Shown here: positions 16,139 to 23,808 of the stretch, in pieces | Position numbering within the stretch: position 1 is the first letter of the stretch | Layout: each line of letters opens with the position of its first letter | Source: Arthrobacter sp. SPG23 | GTDB lineage: Bacteria; Actinomycetota; Actinomycetes; Actinomycetales; Micrococcaceae | Direction of reading: 5' to 3' | Assembly: GCF_000876655.1 (NCBI RefSeq) | Contig: NZ_JYCN01000021.1 | Span: 55-64,054, forward strand | Length of the DNA: 64,000 nucleotides | The notes under the pieces: generated by a model | What the model was told of the DNA's origin: nothing | The model's database searches: none | What the model saw: the letters and a program-made list of their open reading frames with translations, nothing else | Position numbers and translations under genes: made by a program

Positions 16139-16666
16139 TTAGTAGTCTTCGCCCGGTTCGGGCGTTCCCGCCATCTGGAAGCATGCGGACGAGGACAGGA
16201 CATTGAGCGCGTTCCGGTCCGGGCTGAACTCGATGGAGTGCCGGAAACCTTCCTCGCTCAGCACGATGAGTTCCGGGTTGCCGTTGACGCTGGTCTTGTC
16301 TTGCACGGTCCAGCCGCTCTTTGCGGACCAGCCGGTCCTGATCTGCTCGAGAAGTGCCTGGCCGTCCGTGCCGTCACTCAGCACAACGTCCATATTGCCC
16401 GGCCAGTAGTAGCCTCCGGTCTCGCATTCGAACAGGGCACCCGACGTCTCGGACTGCACAGTGGACGACACGCCACCCGAGGGAACGACGGACATGAGCT
16501 CCTGCTGCTGGCTTCGCGTCGACTCTTTGGCAGTGGAAAGATCCATGGCGGGCCCCATTTTTTCCGGAACGATTGCGCAGGCGGCGAGCGCCGCGGCCAG
16601 GCTAATGATTGAAAAAGTTGCCAGCAACCCGGAGGCCGCCTTCGAAAACTCATTCTTTGCTCCCAA
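16139..16666 (-). CDS. Lipoprotein, unknown function, overlapping the WXG/hydrolase-like gene
   Basis: This is a 175-residue protein if it starts at the TTG at 16666, which places acylated Cys at residue 30 of a good type II signal peptide (FSIISLAAALAAC). An in-frame ATG 60 nt further upstream would put an unusually long polar stretch before the signal, so I prefer the TTG, although its ribosome binding site is weak. The mature part (ALFECETGGYYWPGNMDVVL, then GWSAKSGWTVQDKTSVNG) has two cysteines that may pair, and ends EPGEDY. I do not recognise the family. It overlaps the upstream gene by 17 nt and is surely co-expressed with it. Confidence 0.65.
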   Translation of the reverse strand: MGAKNEFSKAASGLLATFSIISLAAALAACAIVPEKMGPAMDLSTAKESTRSQQQELMSVVPSGGVSSTVQSETSGALFECETGGYYWPGNMDVVLSDGTDGQALLEQIRTGWSAKSGWTVQDKTSVNGNPELIVLSEEGFRHSIEFSPDRNALNVLSSSACFQMAGTPEPGEDY

Positions 16667-17450
16667 AGATAACTCGGGCGATGTCGTTGCGTGCCGTACG
16701 GTTCCTTGCGTCGTCCGCAGCCGCAATCAGCCCGTGATTTTCGGCCTTGGCTGCCGGATTGGCGGTGAACTTCCAGGACCCCACCTGGGCGTTGTCCGCC
16801 GGATCATCGTAGACGTGTTTGCGGAATGCAGGCTCTTCCATGGGATGGCTGTCGCCAGCGAGCCCCAGTTGCTGGGCCGTAGTCAGTGCGTCGAAGTCGT
16901 AGATGAAGTGGTGATACTCGGTGGCAGGATCCGCCGTCCAGCCGTCAGGCATCCGGGCCCCCGAAAGCGATATTTGGCGGTCGTAGTGGACGCCATAAAC
17001 CTCGGAGGATGCCACTGCGGCTTCACCCCAGCTGTGTGAAACGGCCACCGTCATAGCCGCGGGCGGGGTCTGGGCGGCGAGTCCTTGCTCGAATGCAGCA
17101 AGCTTGCGGCCAGCGCTCGCGCCAAACTCCTTGTCCGCGGAGAGTCGGAACGTCGGATCCTGCGGGAACTGGCGGTTCTTGTACACAAGTGCTGCGGTAC
17201 TGCGCCGGGGATCCGACCCTTGCAGGAACCTGGCCATGTTCTGCGCGCTTCCGTCGTAGAAATCCTCCGCCTTGGCACCGTCCATGGTGCGGGCCGTCCA
17301 TCTGTTGGAGCAGCTCCAGGGGGAGCTCACGGCCAATGCGGACCAGCAGAGGCTCCGCTGGATTCCGCCGAGCTTCGCCGCGTACCTGCCGGCCTGGCTT
17401 GCCACGCTTCGCAACTGCGCAACATCCGCTCCAACAAAAGTTTCGGCCAC
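16650..17450 (-). CDS. Shortened WXG100-like / DUF1023-type hydrolase-like protein
   Basis: This protein has about 266 residues. Residues 1-50 (AETFVGADVAQLRSVASQAG, then AVSSPWSCSNRW) look like the start of a WXG100-type helical hairpin, with W-S-C where W-x-G is expected. Residues 60-170 resemble the DUF1023 alpha/beta hydrolase domain: FLQGSDPRRSTAALVYKN, then VAVSHSWGEAAVASS with the possible nucleophile S140, then SGARMPDGWTADPATEYHHF. The full architecture normally has several hundred more residues between these parts, so this looks like an internally deleted relative. The start is unclear: TTG 17462, ATG 17453 or GTG 17450. I chose the GTG because it gives the standard AETF N-terminus with GGGGG five bases upstream. 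The assignment is from pattern only. Confidence 0.5.
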   Translation of the reverse strand: MAETFVGADVAQLRSVASQAGRYAAKLGGIQRSLCWSALAVSSPWSCSNRWTARTMDGAKAEDFYDGSAQNMARFLQGSDPRRSTAALVYKNRQFPQDPTFRLSADKEFGASAGRKLAAFEQGLAAQTPPAAMTVAVSHSWGEAAVASSEVYGVHYDRQISLSGARMPDGWTADPATEYHHFIYDFDALTTAQQLGLAGDSHPMEEPAFRKHVYDDPADNAQVGSWKFTANPAAKAENHGLIAAADDARNRTARNDIARVIFGSKE

Positions 17451-17591
17451 CATATCCCCCAATGTCTGACCTGTGAGGCCTCGCCTGCCCCCGGCCTGCC
17501 CCCGGAAGCAACCGTAACTTTATTTATCCGCTCGTTGGATGGATTGGTCTGCCCATCGGGCTCCCTCCCGCGGCCGGCGGCCTGCCGGAAA

Positions 17592-17629
17592 ACGCAAAGC
17601 GGGCGCGGACCATGGTGGTCCGCGCCCGC
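17592..17629 (-). terminator. Intrinsic terminator of the symporter gene
   Basis: A perfect 14-bp stem (17599-17612 with 17616-17629, GCGGGCGCGGACCA arm) with a TGG loop lies about 36 nt past the symporter stop. On the minus strand it is followed by TTTGCGTTTT. Confidence 0.8.
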
Positions 17630-17665
17630 CGTCGTGCTTGCAAGGTCGCCTGGTTCAGCCAGCCG

Positions 17666-19000
17666 CTAGTGGTGGCTGCTGACGCCCAGCGGGCGGCCCT
17701 TGGTTTCCCCGGCCAGGAGTACACCGACTGCGGAAATGACGCACAGGATCATGATGTAGATGCCGATGGAGCCGGTCCACTTGGTGGCCTGCATCAGCGA
17801 CTCCGCAATGGTGGCCGCGAACGCACCGCCCAGGATCGCACCGAAGGCGTAACCGATGGAAATGCCCGAGTAGCGGACGTTGGCCGGGAACATCTCGGCG
17901 TACATGGCGGACATCGGGCCGTAGGACAGCCCCAGGCCGACGGTCAGCACGAAGAGTGCCACGCCGTAAAGCATGATGTTCTTGGTGTCGATCAGGGCGA
18001 ACATCGGGATCATCCAGGCGAACACGATGCCGTAGCCGATGAGGAACGTCTTGACCCGGCCGATCTTGTCGGAGAGCCAGCCGCCCACGAGCGTGAAGAT
18101 CAACCAGCCGAAGGACGCGAGGGTGGTGGCCAGCAGGATCTCGGCGACCGGCATCTTCAGCGTCTTGGTGGCGTAGGAGATGAAGAACGCGATCAGCAGG
18201 TAGCCGGCCGCGTTATTGCCGATGAAGATCATGGTGGAGTAGAGCACGGATTTCTTGTGGAACTTGATCAGCTGTCCGAGCGGGGCCTTGGCCTTCTCCT
18301 TGCGCTCGATCATCTCCTTGAAGACCGGGCTTTCGGCCACCGCACGGCGGATGAGGTAGCCCACCACGATCAGCACGATGGACAGCAGGAACGGCACGCG
18401 CCAGCCCCACGCGCCGAAGGCTTCCTTGGACATGCTGGTGTTGAGGAAGTACAGGAGGCCCGTTGCCAGGATCATGCCGACGGGAACGCCGATCTGCGGG
18501 TAGGCTCCGAAGAGGCCCCGCTTGCTCTTGGGAGCGTGCTCCACAGCCATCAGGGCCGCACCGCCCCATTCACCGCCGGCGGAGAACCCCTGGATGATGC
18601 GGAGCAGGATCAGCAGGATCGGAGCCCAGACACCGATGTCCTTGTAGGTCGGCAGCATGCCGATCAGTGCCGTGGCGGCACCCATCATGATGAGGGTGAA
18701 GACCAGCATGGCCTTGCGGCCCAGGCGGTCGCCCAGGTGGCCGGCGATGACGGCGCCGAGCGGGCGGAACAGGAAACTGATGCCGATCAGGGCGAAGGAC
18801 AGGATCTGCGCAAGGCCGGGATTCGAGGCCTGCAGCGGGGTGAGGAACAGCGGTGACAGCAGCGTCGCTGTCAGCTGGGCGAAGATGAAGAAGTCGTACC
18901 ACTCGATGGTGGTGCCGACCAGCGTGCCTGCGAGGACCTTGCGTTCCTCGTGCTTGCTGCTGGGGCCCGCCTCTGAATCGACGTGTGAAGTTGCGGTCAT
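17666..19000 (-). CDS. MFS transporter, metabolite:H+ symporter (MHS) family
   Basis: This 444-residue, 12-helix transporter has the MHS signature: TTIEWYDFFIF in helix 1, the loop 2-3 motif GHLGDRLGRKAML, and RIIQGFSAGGEWGGAALMAVEHAP in helix 4-5. The family moves shikimate, 2-oxoglutarate, proline, citrate or aromatic acids with protons. It is the last gene of the hpaC-hpaB-symporter run on the minus strand, so uptake of 4-hydroxyphenylacetate or a related aromatic acid is a reasonable guess. A 191-bp gap separates it from hpaB, and CGGAG precedes the ATG, so it may also have its own promoter. Confidence 0.9.
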   Translation of the reverse strand: MTATSHVDSEAGPSSKHEERKVLAGTLVGTTIEWYDFFIFAQLTATLLSPLFLTPLQASNPGLAQILSFALIGISFLFRPLGAVIAGHLGDRLGRKAMLVFTLIMMGAATALIGMLPTYKDIGVWAPILLILLRIIQGFSAGGEWGGAALMAVEHAPKSKRGLFGAYPQIGVPVGMILATGLLYFLNTSMSKEAFGAWGWRVPFLLSIVLIVVGYLIRRAVAESPVFKEMIERKEKAKAPLGQLIKFHKKSVLYSTMIFIGNNAAGYLLIAFFISYATKTLKMPVAEILLATTLASFGWLIFTLVGGWLSDKIGRVKTFLIGYGIVFAWMIPMFALIDTKNIMLYGVALFVLTVGLGLSYGPMSAMYAEMFPANVRYSGISIGYAFGAILGGAFAATIAESLMQATKWTGSIGIYIMILCVISAVGVLLAGETKGRPLGVSSHH

Positions 19001-19191
19001 TGGAACTCCGTGGCTGTGGGCAGTACCGAACGTGCTACTACCGAATGTGGAATGACGTCGAGCGAATTACCGATCGAACGGTCAGTTGGTATGAGGATAC
19101 TCGAATGTGTGACAAAGCGCACTAATTCTTTTGGTTCCCCCTGTCGCCGGACTCTTGGACGGCGGCAGCGGGACCCCGGCAGGCGGCACGG
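19001..19191 (-). promoter_or_regulatory. Control region upstream of the symporter gene
   Basis: The 191-bp gap is more AT-rich than its neighbours. It holds a direct repeat of TACCGAACGT and TACCGAATGT about 15 bp apart (near 19023 and 19038), an imperfect palindrome ACCGATCGAACGGT near 19070, and TTGTCA on the minus strand near 19115, which could be a -35 box. A second promoter for the symporter is plausible but not proven. Confidence 0.35.
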
Positions 19192-20646
19192 TCAGTCCTG
19201 CCTGTTGAGGAATTCGCGGACCCTGGCCCGGACCGGCTCCCGGTCGTAGCTGTTGACGAGGGCACCGGCCATCCGGACGGGATCACCGAAGAAGAAGTAC
19301 TCATAAAGGGACTGCCGGCCCGAAAAGCCGGAGATGGAGGCATCAAAGGCAAGCTTGAACAGGCGGACGCGCTCCGGGCCGGTGAGCGTTTTGCCTTGCA
19401 GGTACATGTCGATGTCCGCCCGGGCCGCGCTGTTGACGTCGGCCTCGCCGGGGAGCGCCATCAGCCCGGACGCCGAGAACTTCCGGATGATCTGCGGGAA
19501 GCGCTGGGCAATCTTGGGGTACCAGTTCCTGGCGGCGTTCAGCGTGGTCCACTTGGGCAGCATCACGCCGGCGTCGTTGAGGGCCGCGTCCGCTTCCGAC
19601 GCACGGATCAGCGCCTTGCCGATCTCGACGTCGATGATCAGTTCCGCGATGTCCTCCTGGATGTGCTGGAAGCCGTCGATTCCGATGGATTCTGCCAACT
19701 CTGACGCCAGGCCGAGGAAGAACTCGCTCTTGGCGATGGTCCGGGTGACCACCTGGTGCGTCATGAGGGCGCCCGCGCCGGTTTCCGTGTAGAAGGCGTT
19801 GCAGAGCTGCGGGTGGCCGAGCATGAATATCCGCTCGCTCGGCACGAAAACGTTGTCGAAGATGGCCACGGCGTCCATTTCCTCGTAGCGCGAGGCAAGG
19901 GGTTCGTCGTGGGTGCTCCCGCCGTTGTACAGCGAGGCGCGGCAGAGGTAGCGCAGGCCCGGAGCATCATTGGGGATGGCGAAGGCGTACGAATACGGGG
20001 CGTCCTCCGGGGTGCCACGCAGCACGGTTGAGGGAAACACCAGGAGCTCGTCGGCAATGGGGGCGATCGTGGCCAGCATGCGCGCGCCGCTGATCACAAT
20101 GCCGTCGTCCCGCTCCTCGACGATGCGTGCCGACAACTGGCCGCCCATCTGTTCGGAGCCAGAAACGGAGCGGTTGACCTGCGGCGGGATGAGCGTGTGC
20201 GTCGCCAGTACGTCGTTCTCCCGGGCCCATTCGTAGTAGTTGCGGATGTTCTCGCCGAACGTGGGGTCGGCCTGGGAGAACCACTTTTCAGCGGTACCCA
20301 GCGCGGTCAGGGAGGAATTCATGTAATCGCCCGAGCGGCCCAGAAAGCCGTTGGACGATTCGGCCCAGGTGGAAATGGCCCTGCGCCGGCGCTGGAGGTC
20401 TTCAATGGTCCTGGGAACCAGGAAGGAAGCGTTCACGAGGTCGCCCGTGGAGGGCGACGTGTATGTCAGCGCCTCCTGGAACGCGGGGTCGTGCTGCATA
20501 TCGAAGAGTTTTGCGTAGGATCTGGCCACGTTGCGGAACGCCGGGTGCTCAGCGATTTTTTCACTGACCACTTCCCCGTCGATCACCACGTGGGGCGTCA
20601 TGGAGTTCAGTTTGTCCAGGTACTGCCGGCCGGTACGGATGCCCAT
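19192..20646 (-). CDS. hpaB: 4-hydroxyphenylacetate 3-monooxygenase-type FADH2-dependent oxygenase
   Basis: This 484-residue protein is the oxygenase component of a two-component flavin monooxygenase. HpaB features are seen throughout: the N-terminal RTGRQYLDKLNSMTPHVVIDGE, the central NYYEWARENDVLATHTLIPPQVNRS segment and the FAD-binding VSGARMLATIAPIADELLVFP stretch. Members ortho-hydroxylate 4-hydroxyphenylacetate, phenol, chlorophenols or nitrophenols using free FADH2. The reductase gene lies 57 bp upstream in the same direction. No ring-cleavage dioxygenase gene is in the window, so the product's fate is unseen and the true substrate may differ from 4-HPA. GGAGAAAAG precedes the ATG. Confidence 0.88.
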   Translation of the reverse strand: MGIRTGRQYLDKLNSMTPHVVIDGEVVSEKIAEHPAFRNVARSYAKLFDMQHDPAFQEALTYTSPSTGDLVNASFLVPRTIEDLQRRRRAISTWAESSNGFLGRSGDYMNSSLTALGTAEKWFSQADPTFGENIRNYYEWARENDVLATHTLIPPQVNRSVSGSEQMGGQLSARIVEERDDGIVISGARMLATIAPIADELLVFPSTVLRGTPEDAPYSYAFAIPNDAPGLRYLCRASLYNGGSTHDEPLASRYEEMDAVAIFDNVFVPSERIFMLGHPQLCNAFYTETGAGALMTHQVVTRTIAKSEFFLGLASELAESIGIDGFQHIQEDIAELIIDVEIGKALIRASEADAALNDAGVMLPKWTTLNAARNWYPKIAQRFPQIIRKFSASGLMALPGEADVNSAARADIDMYLQGKTLTGPERVRLFKLAFDASISGFSGRQSLYEYFFFGDPVRMAGALVNSYDREPVRARVREFLNRQD

Positions 20647-20703
20647 TGTTCTTTTCTCCAGTCGTCGTTGAGCTGCAGGTGCTTCTGCTGAGGAGGCGTG
20701 GGG

Positions 20704-21240
20704 CTAGAGCAGGTCCTCCATCCCCAGCTGGCTTTCCGGGATGGTGGTGTAGGTGCCGTTCGCGAACGCCAGGGCGTCGCCGCTGCGGTAGTCGAAGTTC
20801 ACCACTTTCCCGAGATACAGGGTGTGGTCGCCGCCGTCGTATTCAGCCCAGGGGGTGCACTCGAAGTACGCGAGGACACCGGCCAGGCGGGGCGCCGTGC
20901 CGCCTTCCACCCACCGGGGTTCCGGCCCGGGCCAGCCGGCGAAATGCGTGGCAAGGTACCGCTGTTCGGCGCCCAGGATGTTCACCGCAAACGGACGGCC
21001 CGAGAGTTCGTCGTGCGCCCTGGCCGTCCGGGCAATGCTGACCAGGACCAGTGGCGGCTCCATGGACACGGACGTGAATGAATTGACGGTGATGCCGTGC
21101 CGCCTGGTGGCGCCGTCGAAGGTCACGATCGCGACGCCGGTGGCGAACCTCCCGAGGCTCCCGCGGAAATGATGGGCCCGCGGGGCCGACGTACTGCCGG
21201 CTCCGTGGGCCTCCCCCGGGCGCGGCTTGGCAATCATCAT
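20704..21240 (-). CDS. Flavin reductase (HpaC-like) partner of the monooxygenase
   Basis: This 178-residue protein has the flavin-reductase fold: FRGSLGRFATGVAIVTF, GITVNSFTSVSMEPPLVLVSI, and the C-terminal GDHTLYLGKVVNFDYRSGDAL region. It reduces FAD or FMN with NAD(P)H and hands it to the oxygenase. The open frame extends 55 codons further upstream, but the ATG at 21240 has AAGGGA five bases before it and fits the family. The gene leads the hpaC-hpaB-symporter run and is divergent from an IclR regulator, with two palindromes between. Confidence 0.88.
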   Translation of the reverse strand: MMIAKPRPGEAHGAGSTSAPRAHHFRGSLGRFATGVAIVTFDGATRRHGITVNSFTSVSMEPPLVLVSIARTARAHDELSGRPFAVNILGAEQRYLATHFAGWPGPEPRWVEGGTAPRLAGVLAYFECTPWAEYDGGDHTLYLGKVVNFDYRSGDALAFANGTYTTIPESQLGMEDLL

Positions 21241-21293
21241 TGATCCCTTGGATGGTCTGCTGTGTAGTCGATCACTGGGAGGGTTATTCTTAG

Positions 21294-21312
21294 ATGTTCT
21301 ATAGTTGAACAT
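21294..21312. promoter_or_regulatory. IclR-type operator candidate 1
   Basis: ATGTTC at 21294-21299 and GAACAT at 21307-21312 form a perfect inverted repeat with a 7-nt AT-rich spacer, in the region shared by the divergent hpaC and iclR genes. Confidence 0.55.
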
Positions 21313-21315
21313 ATA

Positions 21316-21330
21316 GTTCCCATATGGAAC
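21316..21330. promoter_or_regulatory. IclR-type operator candidate 2
   Basis: GTTCC at 21316-21320 and GGAAC at 21326-21330 flank CATAT. The centre is 20 bp from that of the first palindrome, about two helical turns, so both could be read from one face by a tetrameric IclR protein. Confidence 0.55.
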
Positions 21331-21390
21331 GCTAGCCCAAAGTGAGTTGCAACACAAGACCCCCGGGGCGGAGCGCCCCTGATCCCGGCC

Positions 21391-21396
21391 TAGGAT
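21391..21396 (+). promoter_or_regulatory. -10 box of the iclR-type gene, probable leaderless start
   Basis: TAGGAT is followed by seven bases and the ATG at 21404. An in-frame ATG at 21395 lies inside this hexamer and is therefore unlikely to be the start. Confidence 0.45.
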
Positions 21397-21403
21397 GGAC
21401 AGC

Positions 21404-22138
21404 ATGACTCAGACCGCCGGCGCCGGCACGCAGGCCGCGACCGCCCAGGCTTCACCATCGCAGACCCTGTCACGCGGAATCCGCGCGCTGGAAATCCTGG
21501 CGGAAGCCGGGCAGCCCCTCACTATCGCCGAACTTGCCGATGCTATGGGTGTCCACCGCTCCGTGGCCTACCGGATCCTGCGCACGCTGGAGGATCATTC
21601 ACTCCTCGTCCGGGACGACGCCGGCAAGGTCCAGCCCGGCCCGGGCCTGGCAGTCCTGGCCCGCGGGGTTTCACGCAACCTGCAATCCGCGGCCCTGCCT
21701 GAGCTCACCCAGCTTGCCAACACCCTGAACATGACTGCCTTCGTTGCGGTGTGGGACCATCAGGACTGCATCACGCTGGTGACGGTGGAGCCCAGGCACT
21801 CGGCGGCCACAGTGGTTCAGCACCCCGGCTCACGGCACCCGATCAGCGCCGGCGCCCCGGGCATCGCCATCCAGTCTGCCCTCACGGAACAGGAGTGGAA
21901 CCGGCTGGCGCCGGACATCCCCTACCGGCCCGAGGCAGCCGAAGCGCGTAAACGCGGCTACGCGGCGAGCCACGATGAAGTCATTGCCGGGGTGTCATCA
22001 TTGGCTGCCCCCATCAACGTGCCGGGCGGCCGTCCGGCGTCGGTCGCGGTCGTCTACATCCGCTCAACGCAGGACGCGGCTGAAGTGGCAGCGGCCCTGA
22101 CGTCGAGCGCCGCACGTATCGAGAAGCAACTGCTGTAG
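21404..22138 (+). CDS. IclR family transcriptional regulator
   Basis: This 244-residue protein has an N-terminal winged helix (TLSRGIRALEILAEAGQPLT, with recognition around VHRSVAYRILRTLEDHSLLV) and a C-terminal IclR effector-binding domain with HPGSRHPISAGAPGIAIQSAL and the RKRGYAASHDEVIAGVSSLAAPI signature. IclR proteins regulate aromatic and acid catabolism and bind small carboxylates. It is divergent from hpaC-hpaB-symporter and almost certainly controls them through the two palindromes. The start at 21404 is chosen from the -10 position and from GGATGG just upstream. Confidence 0.9.
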   Translation: MTQTAGAGTQAATAQASPSQTLSRGIRALEILAEAGQPLTIAELADAMGVHRSVAYRILRTLEDHSLLVRDDAGKVQPGPGLAVLARGVSRNLQSAALPELTQLANTLNMTAFVAVWDHQDCITLVTVEPRHSAATVVQHPGSRHPISAGAPGIAIQSALTEQEWNRLAPDIPYRPEAAEARKRGYAASHDEVIAGVSSLAAPINVPGGRPASVAVVYIRSTQDAAEVAAALTSSAARIEKQLL

Positions 22139-22160
22139 GGCACTGGCCCTGCGACCTTCT

Positions 22161-23648
22161 CTAGGGGCTGACGGCGGCGTCGCCCTGGCGGCGCGCCTTG
22201 CCGTGTCGGAGGACGACGGCGGCAACCGCCCCCAGCAGGAACAGCGCCGCTGCGGCGCAGACCGGCACAAGGAACGCTGCGGAATACCCGTGGTGCTGCG
22301 CCAGCTGGCCGGCGACCGAGGACCCCAGGGCCGTACCGGCGACGATGCCGCTGGCCAGGGCAGTCATGACGGTTCCCAGCCGCCCGGCGGGAGCCACCTG
22401 CCCGCCGATGGCGAACACGGTGACCATCAGCGGGCCCACCGGCAGTCCCAGCACGAGCAGAACGAGCACCATGGAGAGCGCCGATTCCGGCAGCAACAGG
22501 AGCACCGCAAGGCCGGCCATCAGCACGGCGCTGAGCATCCAGCGTGCCAGAAACGTGAATCGCTTGGGCCAGTAGGCGACGCTGAGGGCCGCAGCGGCGG
22601 AGCTCAGTCCCATGACGGCGTAAAGCAGTCCGGCAATTTCAGCCGTGGCAAAGCCCGCCGAGAATGAGCTCAGGCCCGTCTGGGTGGCACCGAAGAAGGT
22701 TCCCATGCACAGCATGGCCAGGAAGGGCAGTGCAACGGATGCCACGCCGCGGACGCGGGCGCCTGTCCTGGAACCTGCGGCGAAGTCCGCGTGGGCGGTG
22801 CCCGGGATGGCGCCACGCGGGTCCGCGGATTGAGCGCCCGGGGCGCCCCGGCGCCTGCGCTCGCTCAGCGGTACGGCGAGGTGGGTGCGGTGAACGGCGA
22901 ACGCGGGAACCAGCGTGAGCGTCAGGATTGCCGCGACGGCAAGCGGCAGCCACGGGGCGACCAGGCTTGCCAGGATGCCCACGAGTGCGGGGCCGAGGAC
23001 GAAGGTCACTTCATCCGCGGTGCTTTCGTAGGACAGGGCTGCGTCCAGGTCCTGCGCGTTTCCGTCCTTGCTGCCCCGGGCGGTCAGGGCCATCCAGCGG
23101 ACGCGGGCGAGCGGGCCGACCTGCGGGCAGCTGGCTCCGGCGACGAACGCTGCTGCGAGGACGGGCAACGCCGCCGAAAAATCCTGGGCGGCGGGAACGA
23201 GATACGCCGCGAGGATCAGGGCCACCACCGCGGCAGTGTTGAGTACTGCGGCGAACAGCAGCACGGGGCGCTGCCCAAGGCGGTCCGCCCATGCCCCAAG
23301 GACCGGCGCTCCCAGTGCTGAACCGATGCCCACGGCACCGGCTGCTGCTCCGCCCACGGCGTAGGAGCCGGTGACGGCCGTAACCAGGGTGAGGGCGCCG
23401 ACAGTCAGCATGGCCAGGGGGAGCCGGGCGAAGAGGCCAAGCGGGATAAAGCCCTTGCCCGCCAGCAGCGGCAGGCGGGCGTAACGGCCTCCCCTGCCTG
23501 CAGGAGGGCCGGAGCAATCCTGCCCGGCCCGGCGTGCGGGGTGCGCGGTGTCCGTCACTCCCGCTACGGAAGATACTCCCGTTACGGAAGAGGACGGTGT
23601 GGCGGACGAAGTTGCGGCGGTTGCCGGCGAAGAGAGTGAAGGGGTCAT
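22161..23648 (-). CDS. MFS transporter, exporter-like
   Basis: This roughly 495-residue, 12-helix MFS protein has a loop 2-3 motif GAWADRLGQRPVL and a helix run typical of drug or sugar efflux-like transporters. The first 60 residues are Ser/Thr/Ala-rich and unconserved. The start is uncertain. The ATG at 23648 has no ribosome binding site, while a strong GGGAGGAGGG lies before an out-of-frame ATG at 23676 and 13 nt before an in-frame TTG at 23666. No substrate can be inferred, since the neighbours are a convergent regulator and sbcC. Confidence 0.8.
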   Translation of the reverse strand: MTPSLSSPATAATSSATPSSSVTGVSSVAGVTDTAHPARRAGQDCSGPPAGRGGRYARLPLLAGKGFIPLGLFARLPLAMLTVGALTLVTAVTGSYAVGGAAAGAVGIGSALGAPVLGAWADRLGQRPVLLFAAVLNTAAVVALILAAYLVPAAQDFSAALPVLAAAFVAGASCPQVGPLARVRWMALTARGSKDGNAQDLDAALSYESTADEVTFVLGPALVGILASLVAPWLPLAVAAILTLTLVPAFAVHRTHLAVPLSERRRRGAPGAQSADPRGAIPGTAHADFAAGSRTGARVRGVASVALPFLAMLCMGTFFGATQTGLSSFSAGFATAEIAGLLYAVMGLSSAAAALSVAYWPKRFTFLARWMLSAVLMAGLAVLLLLPESALSMVLVLLVLGLPVGPLMVTVFAIGGQVAPAGRLGTVMTALASGIVAGTALGSSVAGQLAQHHGYSAAFLVPVCAAAALFLLGAVAAVVLRHGKARRQGDAAVSP

Positions 23649-23808
23649 GATTCCGGGTTCGCTCAAAGGTGCGCATCGTCCCTCCTCCCGATGCGCGCGA
23701 CCCGGTAACTCCTCAAGTGTAGCCGAGGCCCCGGTTCGCAGGGCGGGGCGCAGGGTGGAGTGTGCCGGGCAGGGACGCGCTCGGGGCCCCTTGCGCGTCC
23801 CGCGGAAA

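Noticed and set aside
16667..16726. Longer start for the second lipoprotein (ATG at 16726)
   Set aside because: It would place 20 extra polar residues before the signal peptide and overlap the upstream gene further; the TTG at 16666 gives a normal signal length.
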